This document shows, in pieces, positions 1 through 8,961 of a stretch of 64,000 bases of DNA. The stretch comes from Chlorops oryzae. Its lineage: Eukaryota > Arthropoda > Insecta > Diptera > Chloropidae. The DNA lies in the NCBI GenBank assembly GCA_020466095.1, contig CM035806.1, positions 67,633,762-67,697,761 of the forward strand, in the 5' to 3' direction. The translations under genes and the position numbers were made by a program. The notes under the pieces are model-generated. The model saw only the letters and a list, made by a program, of their open reading frames with translations, had not been told where the DNA came from and ran no database searches. How positions within the stretch are numbered: the stretch's first letter is position 1; each line of letters begins with the position of its first letter.

Positions 1-1271
1 CTTAGATCAGCACTTACTTTTGAGGATGGAGTTTCATTTTTATTATTTTATGATTTATTTATTTAGCTTGATATTTTAGGTGATAGAAGTTTCTTTTATT
101 TATTTATATTTATATTTATTTTATTCCACTACAGAGATGTGCTGTACACAATTTCTGTCTTTTCTAGGTAAATGTCATTTTCAATTCTTTCCTTTGACAT
201 TCTCTCTCTCTCTCTCTCTCGATCTTCGAAAGTGTTGCATTCTCTCTGCGAAAGCTTTCGAAGATAAGGAGGGGAAACACGGAAAGAAACACATACAAAG
301 AGTAGATGTTTTCAGGATGAAATAACATAATATAAATTAGAAAAATTATAAGCAGCGGCAGCCAATGACCTATTTATTTATTAGCCAAATGAACAAACAG
401 CTGATTAGAAGTAAACTACTGCGAGGGCGTCTCAAGAAGTGTGAGAAGCCATCGCAGTGGAAATTGTAACAAGAACAAGAGAAAGATCGAAAGGTTTAGA
501 TCGTTGCTTTTGAACATTTCCCCACGCTTATACTGATACCATTCAACAGCCAAGTAAAAGCGTAAAGCCATACCTCTGGGTATTTTGTGTCTTGGGCATG
601 GTTATCAATGTATGAACCCGAATGTATTGAGATGTAATTGTAAGCAACACCAAGAAAATCGGTGTTATGATTTTCGCGGGAGTTGCACTGATTCGTTATG
701 TCTAAGGGAGGCGTTCGGGGAAATGAGGTTACAATGAGTGAAAGCTTTTAGCCTAATTATTATAAAAAAGATGTTTAGAGAAGAGTGAAAGTTAGTTAGT
801 TTTCGAACTGTGTTTAGAAGTGTTCAAAAGTGAAAGTAGATGAGAGTCAGTGAAGAATAGTGATTTCGAGTTAGAAGATTATATCAGGAGAGTATAATTT
901 GATTTGGTGGAATAAATAGTTTTCAATTTCTGAATTTATAATTCTTTTCGTGTTTCTCTTCCAAATTCAATTGGTTTAATCCCAGTGTTACTGTTGTTAA
1001 TTTATTTTCTTCTATTCTATCGTGCCGAGCCCGTCTTTGGGTTAATTATAGACAAACCATTTCGGTTGTGTCGGATTCCGTGGGAATCTAGCGTGTGAGC
1101 CTATTTCATTTATTTTCCGGCTCCAACTCGAGGCACCCTTCCAAACAGGGATTTTGTGGTGTACACGGGACTCCAGCTTGTACCAAGTTTAATCCCCCCC
1201 GTCTCCACTGAGAAAGCGGGAATTTATTGTTGTTTCGTCCGTCGCTAGTTTGTGGCGGAATAGATGCAACA
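1..1271 (+). repeat. 5' LTR, partial
   Basis: This matches 6721-8007 almost base for base and ends in AACA just before the primer-binding site. Compared with the 3' copy it lacks about 14 bp right after position 10 (CCTTGTTTACCATT in the right copy) and 5 bp near 613. A (TC)n run lies near 200-220. LTRs carry the promoter and poly(A) signal for the element. Confidence 0.93.
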
Positions 1272-1273
1272 AT

Positions 1274-1285
1274 TGGCGCCCAACG
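1274..1285 (+). promoter_or_regulatory. Primer-binding site of the gypsy element
   Basis: TGGCGCCCAACG lies two bases after the LTR terminus. TGGCGCC is the usual start of retroelement primer-binding sites, pairing with the CCA end of a tRNA. I cannot name the tRNA from this alone. The 1286-1681 leader that follows is AT-rich with no ORF. Confidence 0.75.
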
Positions 1286-1681
1286 TTTGTGTAGTTGTGG
1301 TAGAAGCTGTGAGCGGTTTTTTTGTGTAGTTAACGGTTGCGTGTATTTGTTTGTCTTTATATAAAAACTGATCTGCGTTTGAATTTTTTTTTTTCGTCAA
1401 GCAGCCGTGGAGACAATCGAAAAGCGTTGTGGAGAGTTCGGCTGTAGCAGAGCGAGAGATACGAGGGTCGAAAAATAAATTAATAGAGGAAGAGAAATAG
1501 CGCGGTGAGTTCGTTCTGATTTGAAAATTTATTTTTTTTGAGAAAGTGTTAAACATTTTTTTTTACAAAACACGGAATATTAAATAATTAGATTTTTATT
1601 GATAAATATTTGGACAGATTTTTTTTACACAGTTTCAATATTTTTTTTAAATACATATATTAAAGAAGAAAAAAATACATT

Positions 1682-3169
1682 ATGGATTTTAATCGCTTGA
1701 ACCAGGAGGAATTAACATATGAAATACAGGCTAGGGGCTTGATAGTAGGAACGGTAGATAGCATGCGGAAATCGCTACGTACATCTAGGAATTTAGAAAA
1801 AAGGGGATCGGTAGACCTATTTTCCAATTACGCGATTGATTTCCAGGAGGACAAGTTAGCAGTAGAGCAGAAAATTAAGGAGGTAGGTGATTTGTTGAAA
1901 ACTTGTTCGAAAGATCCTAAATCTAACGAATATGCGAAAGTAGCAACAAAAATTGAATGGGCTTTGACTAGAATAGGTAGAGCAAAACCAAATAGTGAAG
2001 AGGAATCAAAAGAGCAAATCAGACTTAGGCAGAATTGCCATGATTTGTGGGCAAATCTGACGGATGAAGACGAAGGAAAAGCGGATGATTTGCCATGCGA
2101 GGAGGGGCAATCAGCTAATCAGCCGAAAACACCTTTAACTTGGAGTAATAGGGCCGTTATGAGTAGAGAAGCAGCAGTAGAAGTTTTGGATGTGGTAGAA
2201 GCTGCCGCACCCAGAGACACTCGATCTCCTAGAAATACTAAACAAGTGAATTTAGCGAAATGGGAAGTAAAATTCAATGGAGAAAAATCAGGGATGTCGG
2301 TTCATGCTTTTATCGAAAGGGTTAAAGAGCTTTGTGAAGCATTTGAAGTAGGTGAAATGCAACTTTTTAGGGGAGCAATTCATTTTTTCGAGGGAAAAGC
2401 GTTAATTTGGCTTAGAGGCATTAAAGAAGAAGTAAATAATTGGGCAGAATTAGTGGAACAGCTAAAAGCAGAATTTTTACCAGCTAATTATGAGAATTTA
2501 TTATGGACAGAAATAAGGCGTAGAACACAAGGAGCAGAGGAGTCAATAGGAGTTTATGTGTCAGTGATGAAAAATTTATTTAGGAGATTAAAATATAGAG
2601 TCCCGGAGGAGCAGATGCTAGGAATAATAAGGGAGAATTTAGCACCATTCTACCAGGCACAAATTGGATTGGCGGAGCCTAAATCTTTGCTAGAGTTAGT
2701 TCAGCTTGGTAGGAAAATTGATAGTGTTAAAGCCTCAGTGGAATCTTATGTGCCACCGCCAAACCACAAAAATAAAGCGCTTTTAGAGCCGAATTTGGCG
2801 TACGTATGCGCGGTGGAGGACGTAGCACTAGTTAACAGTCAGAGCACGGATTCGGATAGTAGGGGAAAAACTTATGCGTCTGGAAATCAACCAGGAGTTA
2901 GATGTTTTAATTGTAAGAAAATAGGACATGTGTCAGCTAATTGTCCCGATAGGAAATGTTACGGGTGTGGCCGAAAAGGCGAAACTAGGCGTACTTGTCC
3001 TCATTGTAGAAATATTCAGTCGAATTCAAGTCAACATTATAATCAGGCTAGGGCGTCAGGAAGTTACCAAAATAGGCAAAAAGATAATGGTACCAATTCG
3101 GCTTCTACTTTGGAAGCGTCGGGAAACGAGAGTGGAACTCCTGGGGTCGCAGGACAGGAGTGCCAATAA
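1682..3169 (+). CDS. gag: Gag polyprotein (capsid/nucleocapsid)
   Basis: A 495-residue ORF starting MDFNRLNQEELTYEI. The middle (about 200-370) has the alpha-helical retrotransposon capsid look (FNGEKSGMSVHAFIERVKEL, LRGIKEEVNNW). Near residues 407-440 are two cysteine motifs: the first, CFNCKKIGHVSANC, fits CX2CX4HX4C; the second, CYGCGRKGETRRTC, has Glu where His is expected and may not bind zinc normally. The tail is Ser/Asn-rich. It forms the particle and packages RNA. It overlaps pol, which is in the -1 frame, and is uninterrupted, so this ORF looks intact. Confidence 0.9.
   Translation: MDFNRLNQEELTYEIQARGLIVGTVDSMRKSLRTSRNLEKRGSVDLFSNYAIDFQEDKLAVEQKIKEVGDLLKTCSKDPKSNEYAKVATKIEWALTRIGRAKPNSEEESKEQIRLRQNCHDLWANLTDEDEGKADDLPCEEGQSANQPKTPLTWSNRAVMSREAAVEVLDVVEAAAPRDTRSPRNTKQVNLAKWEVKFNGEKSGMSVHAFIERVKELCEAFEVGEMQLFRGAIHFFEGKALIWLRGIKEEVNNWAELVEQLKAEFLPANYENLLWTEIRRRTQGAEESIGVYVSVMKNLFRRLKYRVPEEQMLGIIRENLAPFYQAQIGLAEPKSLLELVQLGRKIDSVKASVESYVPPPNHKNKALLEPNLAYVCAVEDVALVNSQSTDSDSRGKTYASGNQPGVRCFNCKKIGHVSANCPDRKCYGCGRKGETRRTCPHCRNIQSNSSQHYNQARASGSYQNRQKDNGTNSASTLEASGNESGTPGVAGQECQ
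3121..3161 (+). promoter_or_regulatory. -1 ribosomal frameshift signal (slippery site and stem-loop)
   Basis: G GGA AAC at 3121-3127 sits in the gag frame exactly as X XXY YYZ (codons TCG GGA AAC). A -1 slip here enters the pol frame, open from 3127 onward. Nine bases downstream, ACTCCTG (3137-3143) pairs perfectly with CAGGAGT (3155-3161) around an 11-nt loop. Gag would terminate at 3167-3169. Heptamer and stem are seen directly; the function is inferred from well-known retroviral signals. Confidence 0.8.
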
Positions 3170-6100
3170 ATAAGGATAGGTTGCCTGCGAGCAACCAGCT
3201 GGCTTATGTAGGGGTATTTAACCACATCACGAATAGGAATGTAGAAAATAGTAATTTCATCGTAGGAGCAACAGAAGTAGATAAGAGACCGTTCTTGAAT
3301 GTGAAAATTTCTGGCACAGTGGTAAGGGCATTATTGGATTCAGGAGCGACGCGTACAATTATAAGTTTAGAATTGTGGAATCGCATTCATCTTCAGACTA
3401 ATAGGGATATAGAGGTTTCAAACATGAAGATAGCCTTAGCCGATGGGAAAATAATAAATACAATAGGAGAAATTACTTTAAATATAGAAATAGAAAGGCA
3501 ATCTTTTGCTATTAAGTGTCTAGTATTAGAATTCTTGTCTCAAGAGTTGATTCTGGGAACAGATTTTTGGATTAAAGCCGGTATTATACTGGATATAGCC
3601 AGGAATGAATGGAGATTTTCGGAGCAAGCAGAAGTGGCTACCCTTAATACGATTATAGGACACTCTGAGTTGAACATTAAGGAAAAGGAGGCACTTGAAC
3701 AGATTATTTCTAACGAATTTAGGGAAATATCGGATGGTTTAGGTTGTACCCACTTAGTAGAACACAAAATTAGGGTGAACCCGAATGTAGAACCAGTAAA
3801 ACAGCGTTATTATCCCGTTTCGCCGGTAATACAGAAATTAATGGATAAGGAGGTGGCAGATATGTTGGAGAAAGGAGTAATTGAAGTTTCTCACAGCCCG
3901 TGGGCTTCACCGGTAGTAATGGTGAAGAAATCGGATAATACCTATAGGTTTTGTGTGGATTATAGGGTGTTGAATAAAGTAACAGAGAAAGATAGTTATC
4001 CACTACCATACATTTCAGCTACACTAGATAAATTAAGAGACGCTAAATTTTTATCAAGCTTAGATATAAAATCGGCATACTGGCAGATTCCAGTCGCAGA
4101 GAATTCCAGAGCTTACACTGCTTTTACTGTGCCCGGACGAGGGCTATTTCAATTTAAAAGAATGCCATTTGGTCTGCACAATGCTCCGGCAACATGGCAG
4201 CGATTCATCGATAGTCTTTTCGAGGCAAATTTAGAGTCAAATGTTCTGGTCTATTTAGATGACATTATTATTGTGACCAATAATTTTGAACAGCACCTGG
4301 AAGTATTAAAAGCAGTGTTAAAACGACTTAGGGACGCCGGGTTACAATTAAATAGACAAAAATGTCATTTTTGCTTACCTCAACTAAAATATTTAGGGTA
4401 TATAGTCAACAAAGATGGGCTCCATGTAGATCCAGGGAAGGTGGAAGCGATGCGTCAAATTCCAACACCCAGAAATGTGAAAGAGGTTAGAGCATTCATT
4501 GGTACAGTTTCGTATAGACGTTTTATTCCAAATTTTGCACAACTTTTACAGCCATTAACAGAGCTATTAAAGAAAAATAGGAAATTTAGATGGGAACAAG
4601 AGTGTGAAGATAGTTTTGCAAAGGCAAAAAAATGTTTGGTATCAGCACCGGTACTTACGTGTCCGGATTTTCAACGTCCATTTACGATTCAAACCGATAC
4701 CTCCGATTTCGGAATAGGAGCTGTATTAACACAGCACTTTGAGGAGGGAGAAAAGGTTATTTCGTATTTAAGTCGATCGCTAACAAAATGTGAGAGAAAT
4801 TACTCCACAACTGAAAAGGAATGTTTAGCAGTATTATGGGCGGTGGAGAAGTTAAGACCCTATATAGAAGGCAGTAAGTTTACAGTTATAACAGACCATT
4901 ATTCTTTAAAATGGCTGAACAATTTAAAAGATCCGTGTGGAAGATTGGCAAGATGGGCCCTAAAGCTACAACAATATGATTTCGAGATAATTCATAGGAA
5001 AGGGAAAGATAATGTAGTACCGGACATGTTGTCTAGGAGCGTACCAATAATAGCCGAAATGCAATCAGAAAGGAGGGAGGAGACGTGGATAAGCAGAATG
5101 CGGAAGCGCGTAGAGGCTCAACCTAAACTTTTTCCAGAGTGGCGCATAGTAGGAAATGAATTGTTTAAGTATATTAGAAATAATCTAAATAATTTATTTG
5201 ATGAGGCATTCTGTTGGAAGAGAGTTATAGGCAATGAGGAAAGGAAGGAAATATTATTGAAATGTCATGACCACCCATTAAGTGGTCATATGGGGGTTAA
5301 GAAGACCTTAGCACGAATAGCCGAAAAATATTATTGGCCAAAAGTGAAGCGCGATGTGGTTAAATATGTGAGGGAGTGTCAAGTGTGTCAAGCGGTCAAG
5401 CCTGATAATAGGAAGCCAGCGGGTTGCATGGTGGAACGGTCTACTGATCTTGAACCGTGGCAGATGATTTGCGTAGATCTGATTGGGCCTTTAGTAAGGA
5501 CAAACCAGGGAAATTCTTATATTTTAACAGTCGTAGATTATTTCACCAAATTTCCATTATTATTTGCGTTAAGAACGGCTACGGCTAAAGCTATCTGTAG
5601 ATGCTTAGAAGAAGATGTTTTTTTATTATTTGGAGTACCAGAATCCATTGTCTGTGACAACGGGACTCAATTTAAAAGTAAAGAGTTAGAGTCACTATGC
5701 GGAAAATATGGAGTTCACCTGAGATTCACGGCACACTATCACCCACAAGCAAATCCCGCTGAAAGGATAAATCAAATTATAAAAACTTCTTTACGGGCAT
5801 ATGTCTCGGAAAACCATCGAACCTGGGACACCAATTTGGCAAAAATTGGATGCTGCATTAGAACAGCACAACATGAAGTCCTAGGGACGTCCCCATATTT
5901 TGTGAATTTCGGGCGTAAAATGGCTATCTGTGGACAAACAGATTATCAGCGACAGATGATATTCGGACGGAGGGACGGTGAGAGAAGGGTAGATGCGCTG
6001 CAAGGGTTAAGGGAACATGTAAAAGAAAAGTTAAAAGAAGCCAGTGCAAAAGCAGCGCATACTTACAACCTTAGGAGAAGAGACGAACAGTTTTTAGAGA

Positions 6101-6231
6101 ACGAGTTAGTTTGGCGTAGGAATTTTGCTCTATCGGATGCCGCTTCATATTTTTCAGCGAAACTAGCTCCAAAATTCGTAGGTCCATTTCGAATTCGAAA
6201 GAAGCTGTCAGGGTGGACATATCAACTTTAA
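3127..6231 (+). CDS. pol: Pol polyprotein: protease, RT, RNase H, integrase
   Basis: The frame is -1 relative to gag and has no obvious ATG, so it is expressed by frameshifting at 3121. Counting from 3160: aspartic protease LLDSGATRT near residue 57; reverse transcriptase with YLDDI near 365; RNase H with TDTSDFGIGAVL near 512; integrase zinc domain (CHDHPLSGHMG near 701, CQVCQ near 740) and catalytic D, D and E in CVDLIGPL, VCDNGTQF and NPAERINQ. It makes cDNA and inserts it. All catalytic residues I can place are present. A TAA at 6229-6231 ends the ORF, but the same frame stays open for 27 more codons to TAG at 6313-6315 with typical integrase-tail sequence (GVWNVQDLKRFQ), so this copy carries a likely C-terminal nonsense mutation. 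Confidence 0.93.
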   Translation, partial: REWNSWGRRTGVPINKDRLPASNQLAYVGVFNHITNRNVENSNFIVGATEVDKRPFLNVKISGTVVRALLDSGATRTIISLELWNRIHLQTNRDIEVSNMKIALADGKIINTIGEITLNIEIERQSFAIKCLVLEFLSQELILGTDFWIKAGIILDIARNEWRFSEQAEVATLNTIIGHSELNIKEKEALEQIISNEFREISDGLGCTHLVEHKIRVNPNVEPVKQRYYPVSPVIQKLMDKEVADMLEKGVIEVSHSPWASPVVMVKKSDNTYRFCVDYRVLNKVTEKDSYPLPYISATLDKLRDAKFLSSLDIKSAYWQIPVAENSRAYTAFTVPGRGLFQFKRMPFGLHNAPATWQRFIDSLFEANLESNVLVYLDDIIIVTNNFEQHLEVLKAVLKRLRDAGLQLNRQKCHFCLPQLKYLGYIVNKDGLHVDPGKVEAMRQIPTPRNVKEVRAFIGTVSYRRFIPNFAQLLQPLTELLKKNRKFRWEQECEDSFAKAKKCLVSAPVLTCPDFQRPFTIQTDTSDFGIGAVLTQHFEEGEKVISYLSRSLTKCERNYSTTEKECLAVLWAVEKLRPYIEGSKFTVITDHYSLKWLNNLKDPCGRLARWALKLQQYDFEIIHRKGKDNVVPDMLSRSVPIIAEMQSERREETWISRMRKRVEAQPKLFPEWRIVGNELFKYIRNNLNNLFDEAFCWKRVIGNEERKEILLKCHDHPLSGHMGVKKTLARIAEKYYWPKVKRDVVKYVRECQVCQAVKPDNRKPAGCMVERSTDLEPWQMICVDLIGPLVRTNQGNSYILTVVDYFTKFPLLFALRTATAKAICRCLEEDVFLLFGVPESIVCDNGTQFKSKELESLCGKYGVHLRFTAHYHPQANPAERINQIIKTSLRAYVSENHRTWDTNLAKIGCCIRTAQHEVLGTSPYFVNFGRKMAICGQTDYQRQMIFGRRDGERRVDALQGLREHVKEKLKEASAKAAHTYNLRRRDEQFLENELVWRRNFALSDAASYFSAKLAPKFVGPFRIRKKLSGWTYQL

Positions 6232-6315
6232 GATGAAGATGGCAATGATAAGGGAGTTTGGAACGTGCAGGATTTGAAGCGATTTCAGGGGAACCGCCAA
6301 GTGGTTAACGGCTAG

Positions 6316-6582
6316 TAGTCACTCGCTAGAATAGGAAAAAAAATAAAACAAAAAAAAAAAAAACAAAAAAAAAAAAAACCAAAAAAAAAATATAAACAAA
6401 ATATAAAAGAAAAAAAAAACCCATATCAATATTTAGTAAGTAAGCGTATTTTAATACTTCGATTTTTTTTAGTTACAACGCTGGGCCATCGCTGTCGATC
6501 CTTCGACAATTTTTTTTCCCTTTGCAATAACGTACGAAGTTGTTTGGCTAGCAAACAACTTCATAGGAGGAGGAGGTGGAGT
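6316..6582 (+). other. 3' untranslated region with A-rich tract and polypurine tract
   Basis: No coding signal. 6330-6420 is almost pure A with scattered C. AGGAGGAGGAGGTGGAG (6565-6581) immediately before the LTR is the best polypurine-tract candidate for plus-strand priming. Confidence 0.6.
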
Positions 6583-8007
6583 TGTTATGGGCTCATTTTT
6601 TTTAAACAGCAGCCAGCTGAAAAGGGAGAAATATGAACATACATACATACATTTAGTCGCGCATACAGTCCAGCTGAACGGGCGAACATAGCTAAAAGAA
6701 GAAAACAAAACAATTTAGAGCTTAGATCAGCCTTGTTTACCATTCACTTACTTTTGAGGATGGAGTTTCATTTTTATTATTTTATGATTTATTTATTTAG
6801 CTTGATATTTTAGGTGATAGAAGTTTTTTTTATTTATTTATATTTATATTTATTTTATTCCACTACAGAGATGTGCTGTACACAATTTCTGTCTTTTCTA
6901 GGTAAATGTCATTTTCAATTCTTTCCTTTGACATTCTCTCTCTCTCTCTCGATCTTCGAAAGTGTTGCATTCTCTCTGCGAAAGCTTTCGAAGATAAGGA
7001 GGGGAAACACGGAAAGAAACACATACAAAGAGTAGATGTTTTCAGGATGAAATAACATAATATAAATTAGAAAAATTATAAGCAGCGGCAGCCAATGACC
7101 TATTTATTTATTAGCCAAATGAACAAACAGCTGATTAGAAGTAAACTACTGCGAGGGCGTCTCAAGAAGTGTGAGAAGCCATCGCAGTGGAAATTGTAAC
7201 AAGAACAAGAGAAAGATCGAAAGGTTTAGATCGTTGCTTTTGAACATTTCCCCACGCTTATACTGATACCATTCAACAGCCAAGTAAAAGCGTAAAGCCA
7301 TACCTCTGTGTATTTTGTGTCTTGGGCATGGTTATCAATGTATTATATGAACCCGAATGTATTGAGATGTAATTGTAAGCAACACCAAGAAAGTCGGTGT
7401 TATGATTTTCGCGGGAGTTGCACTGATTCGTTATGTCTAAGGGAGGCGTTCGGGGAAATGAGGTTACAATGAGTGAAAGCTTTTAGCCTAATTATTATAA
7501 AAAAGATGTTTAGAGAAGAGTGAAAGTTAGTTAGTTTTCGAACTGTGTTTAGAAGTGTTCAAAAGTGAAAGTAGATGAGAGTCAGTGAAGAATAGTGATT
7601 TCGAGTTAGAAGATTATATCAGGAGAGTATAATTTGATTTGGTGGAATTAATAGTTTTCAATTTCTGAATTTATAATTCTTTTCGTATTTCTCTTCCAAA
7701 TTCAATTGGTTTAATCCCAGTGTTACTGTTGTTAATTTATTTTCTTCTATTCTATCGTGCCGAGCCCGTCTTTGGGTTAATTATAGACAAACCATTTCGG
7801 TTGTGTCGGATTCCGTGGTAATCTAGCGTGTGAGCCTATTTCATTTATTTTCCGGCTCCAACTCGAGGCACCCTTCCAAACAGGGATTTTGTGGTGTACA
7901 CGGGACTCCAGCTTGTACCAAGTTTAATCCCCCCCCGTCTCCACTGAGAAAGTGGGAATTTATTGTTGTTTCGTCCGTCGCTAGTTTGTGGCGGAATAGA
8001 TGCAACA
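6583..8007 (+). repeat. 3' LTR (1425 bp)
   Basis: Begins TGTTATGGGC directly after the purine tract and ends TGCAACA, giving the TGTT...AACA inverted ends typical of LTRs. Its 6721-8007 part matches 1-1271. Start is inferred from the TG/CA rule and the purine tract; an error of one or two bases is possible. Confidence 0.85.
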
Positions 8008-8278
8008 AAGTGATGTAGGTCAGTTGTGATTGTATAGAAATAGTGCATCCATTTTTCGGGTTTTTTCAGAAAAACATGGAGAAAAACGCCAAAAAAAAAC
8101 CAAGAACTCCATATCATTTCTAAAATAAAGAGTAAATGCAATATATTTACACACGTTACATTGCAAACAATAACTTCTTAATGCTTACAAATTGTTATCC
8201 ATTTTCCTTTTTGGTTTTTCCTTTGTTTTATACGTATGCGCGCGCTTTTTATTCTGAACGTTTATAATCGCGCCTTTT
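8008..8278. other. Intergenic spacer, nothing recognised
   Basis: AT-rich single-copy-looking sequence between the gypsy LTR and the DINE-like repeat. The first bases, AAGTG, would be the right copy of the gypsy target duplication. Confidence 0.5.
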
Positions 8279-8869
8279 TATACCCAGCGTAAGCGGGGTA
8301 TACTAGTTTTGTGCAAATCTTGTAACAGGGAGAATTAAGCTCCGGAGATATAGAAAAATATTAATAGAAATGATCAGGATCAAAAACTGAATCGATTTAG
8401 ACATGTCCGTCTGTCCGTCTGACCGTCTGTCCGTCTGACCGTCTGTCCGTCTGACCGTCTGTCCGTCTGACCGTCTGTCCGTCTGTCCGTCTGTCCGTCC
8501 GTCCGTGGTGGGATCTACTCCGAAACGGCTGATTCAATGAAGTCGAAATTTGGCACACATGTATATCGGGGTCCGAGTATGATCCTAAGTAAAAATGGGA
8601 GACATCCGCTCACTGCCACGCCCACAAATGAATTTATTGTGTTTTCAGTAAAATGCTTGTAACTTGCGAACCACTCAACACATTCCATTGATATTTAGTG
8701 TGCTGGTAAACTACGAAAAGGGACATATCCTGGCAAAAAATGGACGCCGCCCTCCTCGAGCCACGCCCACAAATAAGCCCAAAAAGAAGGGCTTATCGTA
8801 ACTTGTGAATTTAAAGGCGTAGAAGCTTCAAATTCGCAGCATAGGTTGACCAAGGCAAATGAAAGGTGT
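8279..8869 (+). mobile_element. DINE-1/Helentron-like element, left part (family 1, copy A)
   Basis: Begins TATACCCAGCGTAAGCGGGG, then GATCAGGATC...CATGTCCGTCTGTCC, a GTCCGTCTG-type microsatellite (8404-8508), then the first GGGCGTGGC-type units. This order (TATACCC end, short tetranucleotide-like core, tandem units, hairpin end) is that of DINE-1 (INE-1) elements, non-autonomous relatives of Helentrons. It is interrupted at 8869 by a LINE and resumes at 14492. Shared with copies at 17650, 18747 and 61068. Family assignment is by resemblance. Confidence 0.75.
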
Positions 8870-8961
8870 TAGGTTAGGTTAGATTGTAGGGGCCGCCCAC
8901 CAGGAAGGTGGCGCACTTAGACCAAGGAAGGTCCATTGTGATACCCACAGATTCAGGACAC

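Larger units (their letters stand above)
1..8007 (+). mobile_element. Ty3/gypsy LTR retrotransposon, 5' end cut by window
   Basis: Two direct repeats (1-1271 and 6583-8007) flank a gag ORF and a pol ORF in the order protease, reverse transcriptase, RNase H, integrase, which is the Ty3/gypsy order. A primer-binding site follows the left LTR and a purine tract precedes the right one. No env-like ORF is present between pol and the 3' LTR. LTR copies differ by roughly eight substitutions and a few indels over about 1.27 kb by eye, so the insertion is young. The first ~138 bp of the left LTR and the left target duplication lie outside the window; the right flank begins AAGTG. I do not assign a named clade. 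Confidence 0.93.

Noticed and set aside
80..325. 81-codon ORF in the gypsy LTR (and its copy at 6814)
   Set aside because: The two LTR copies differ in frame after the (TC)n run, so no constraint.
8404..8508. Regular GTCCGTCTG/GACCGTCTG array, considered as a CRISPR-like array
   Set aside because: Repeats are 8-12 bp with no unique spacers, and this is the known DINE-1 core microsatellite in a eukaryotic setting.
8870..8885. TTAGGTTAGGTTAG as a true interstitial telomere
   Set aside because: Fewer than three units, exactly at a LINE 3' end inside its target duplication; kept only as a curiosity about the tail.
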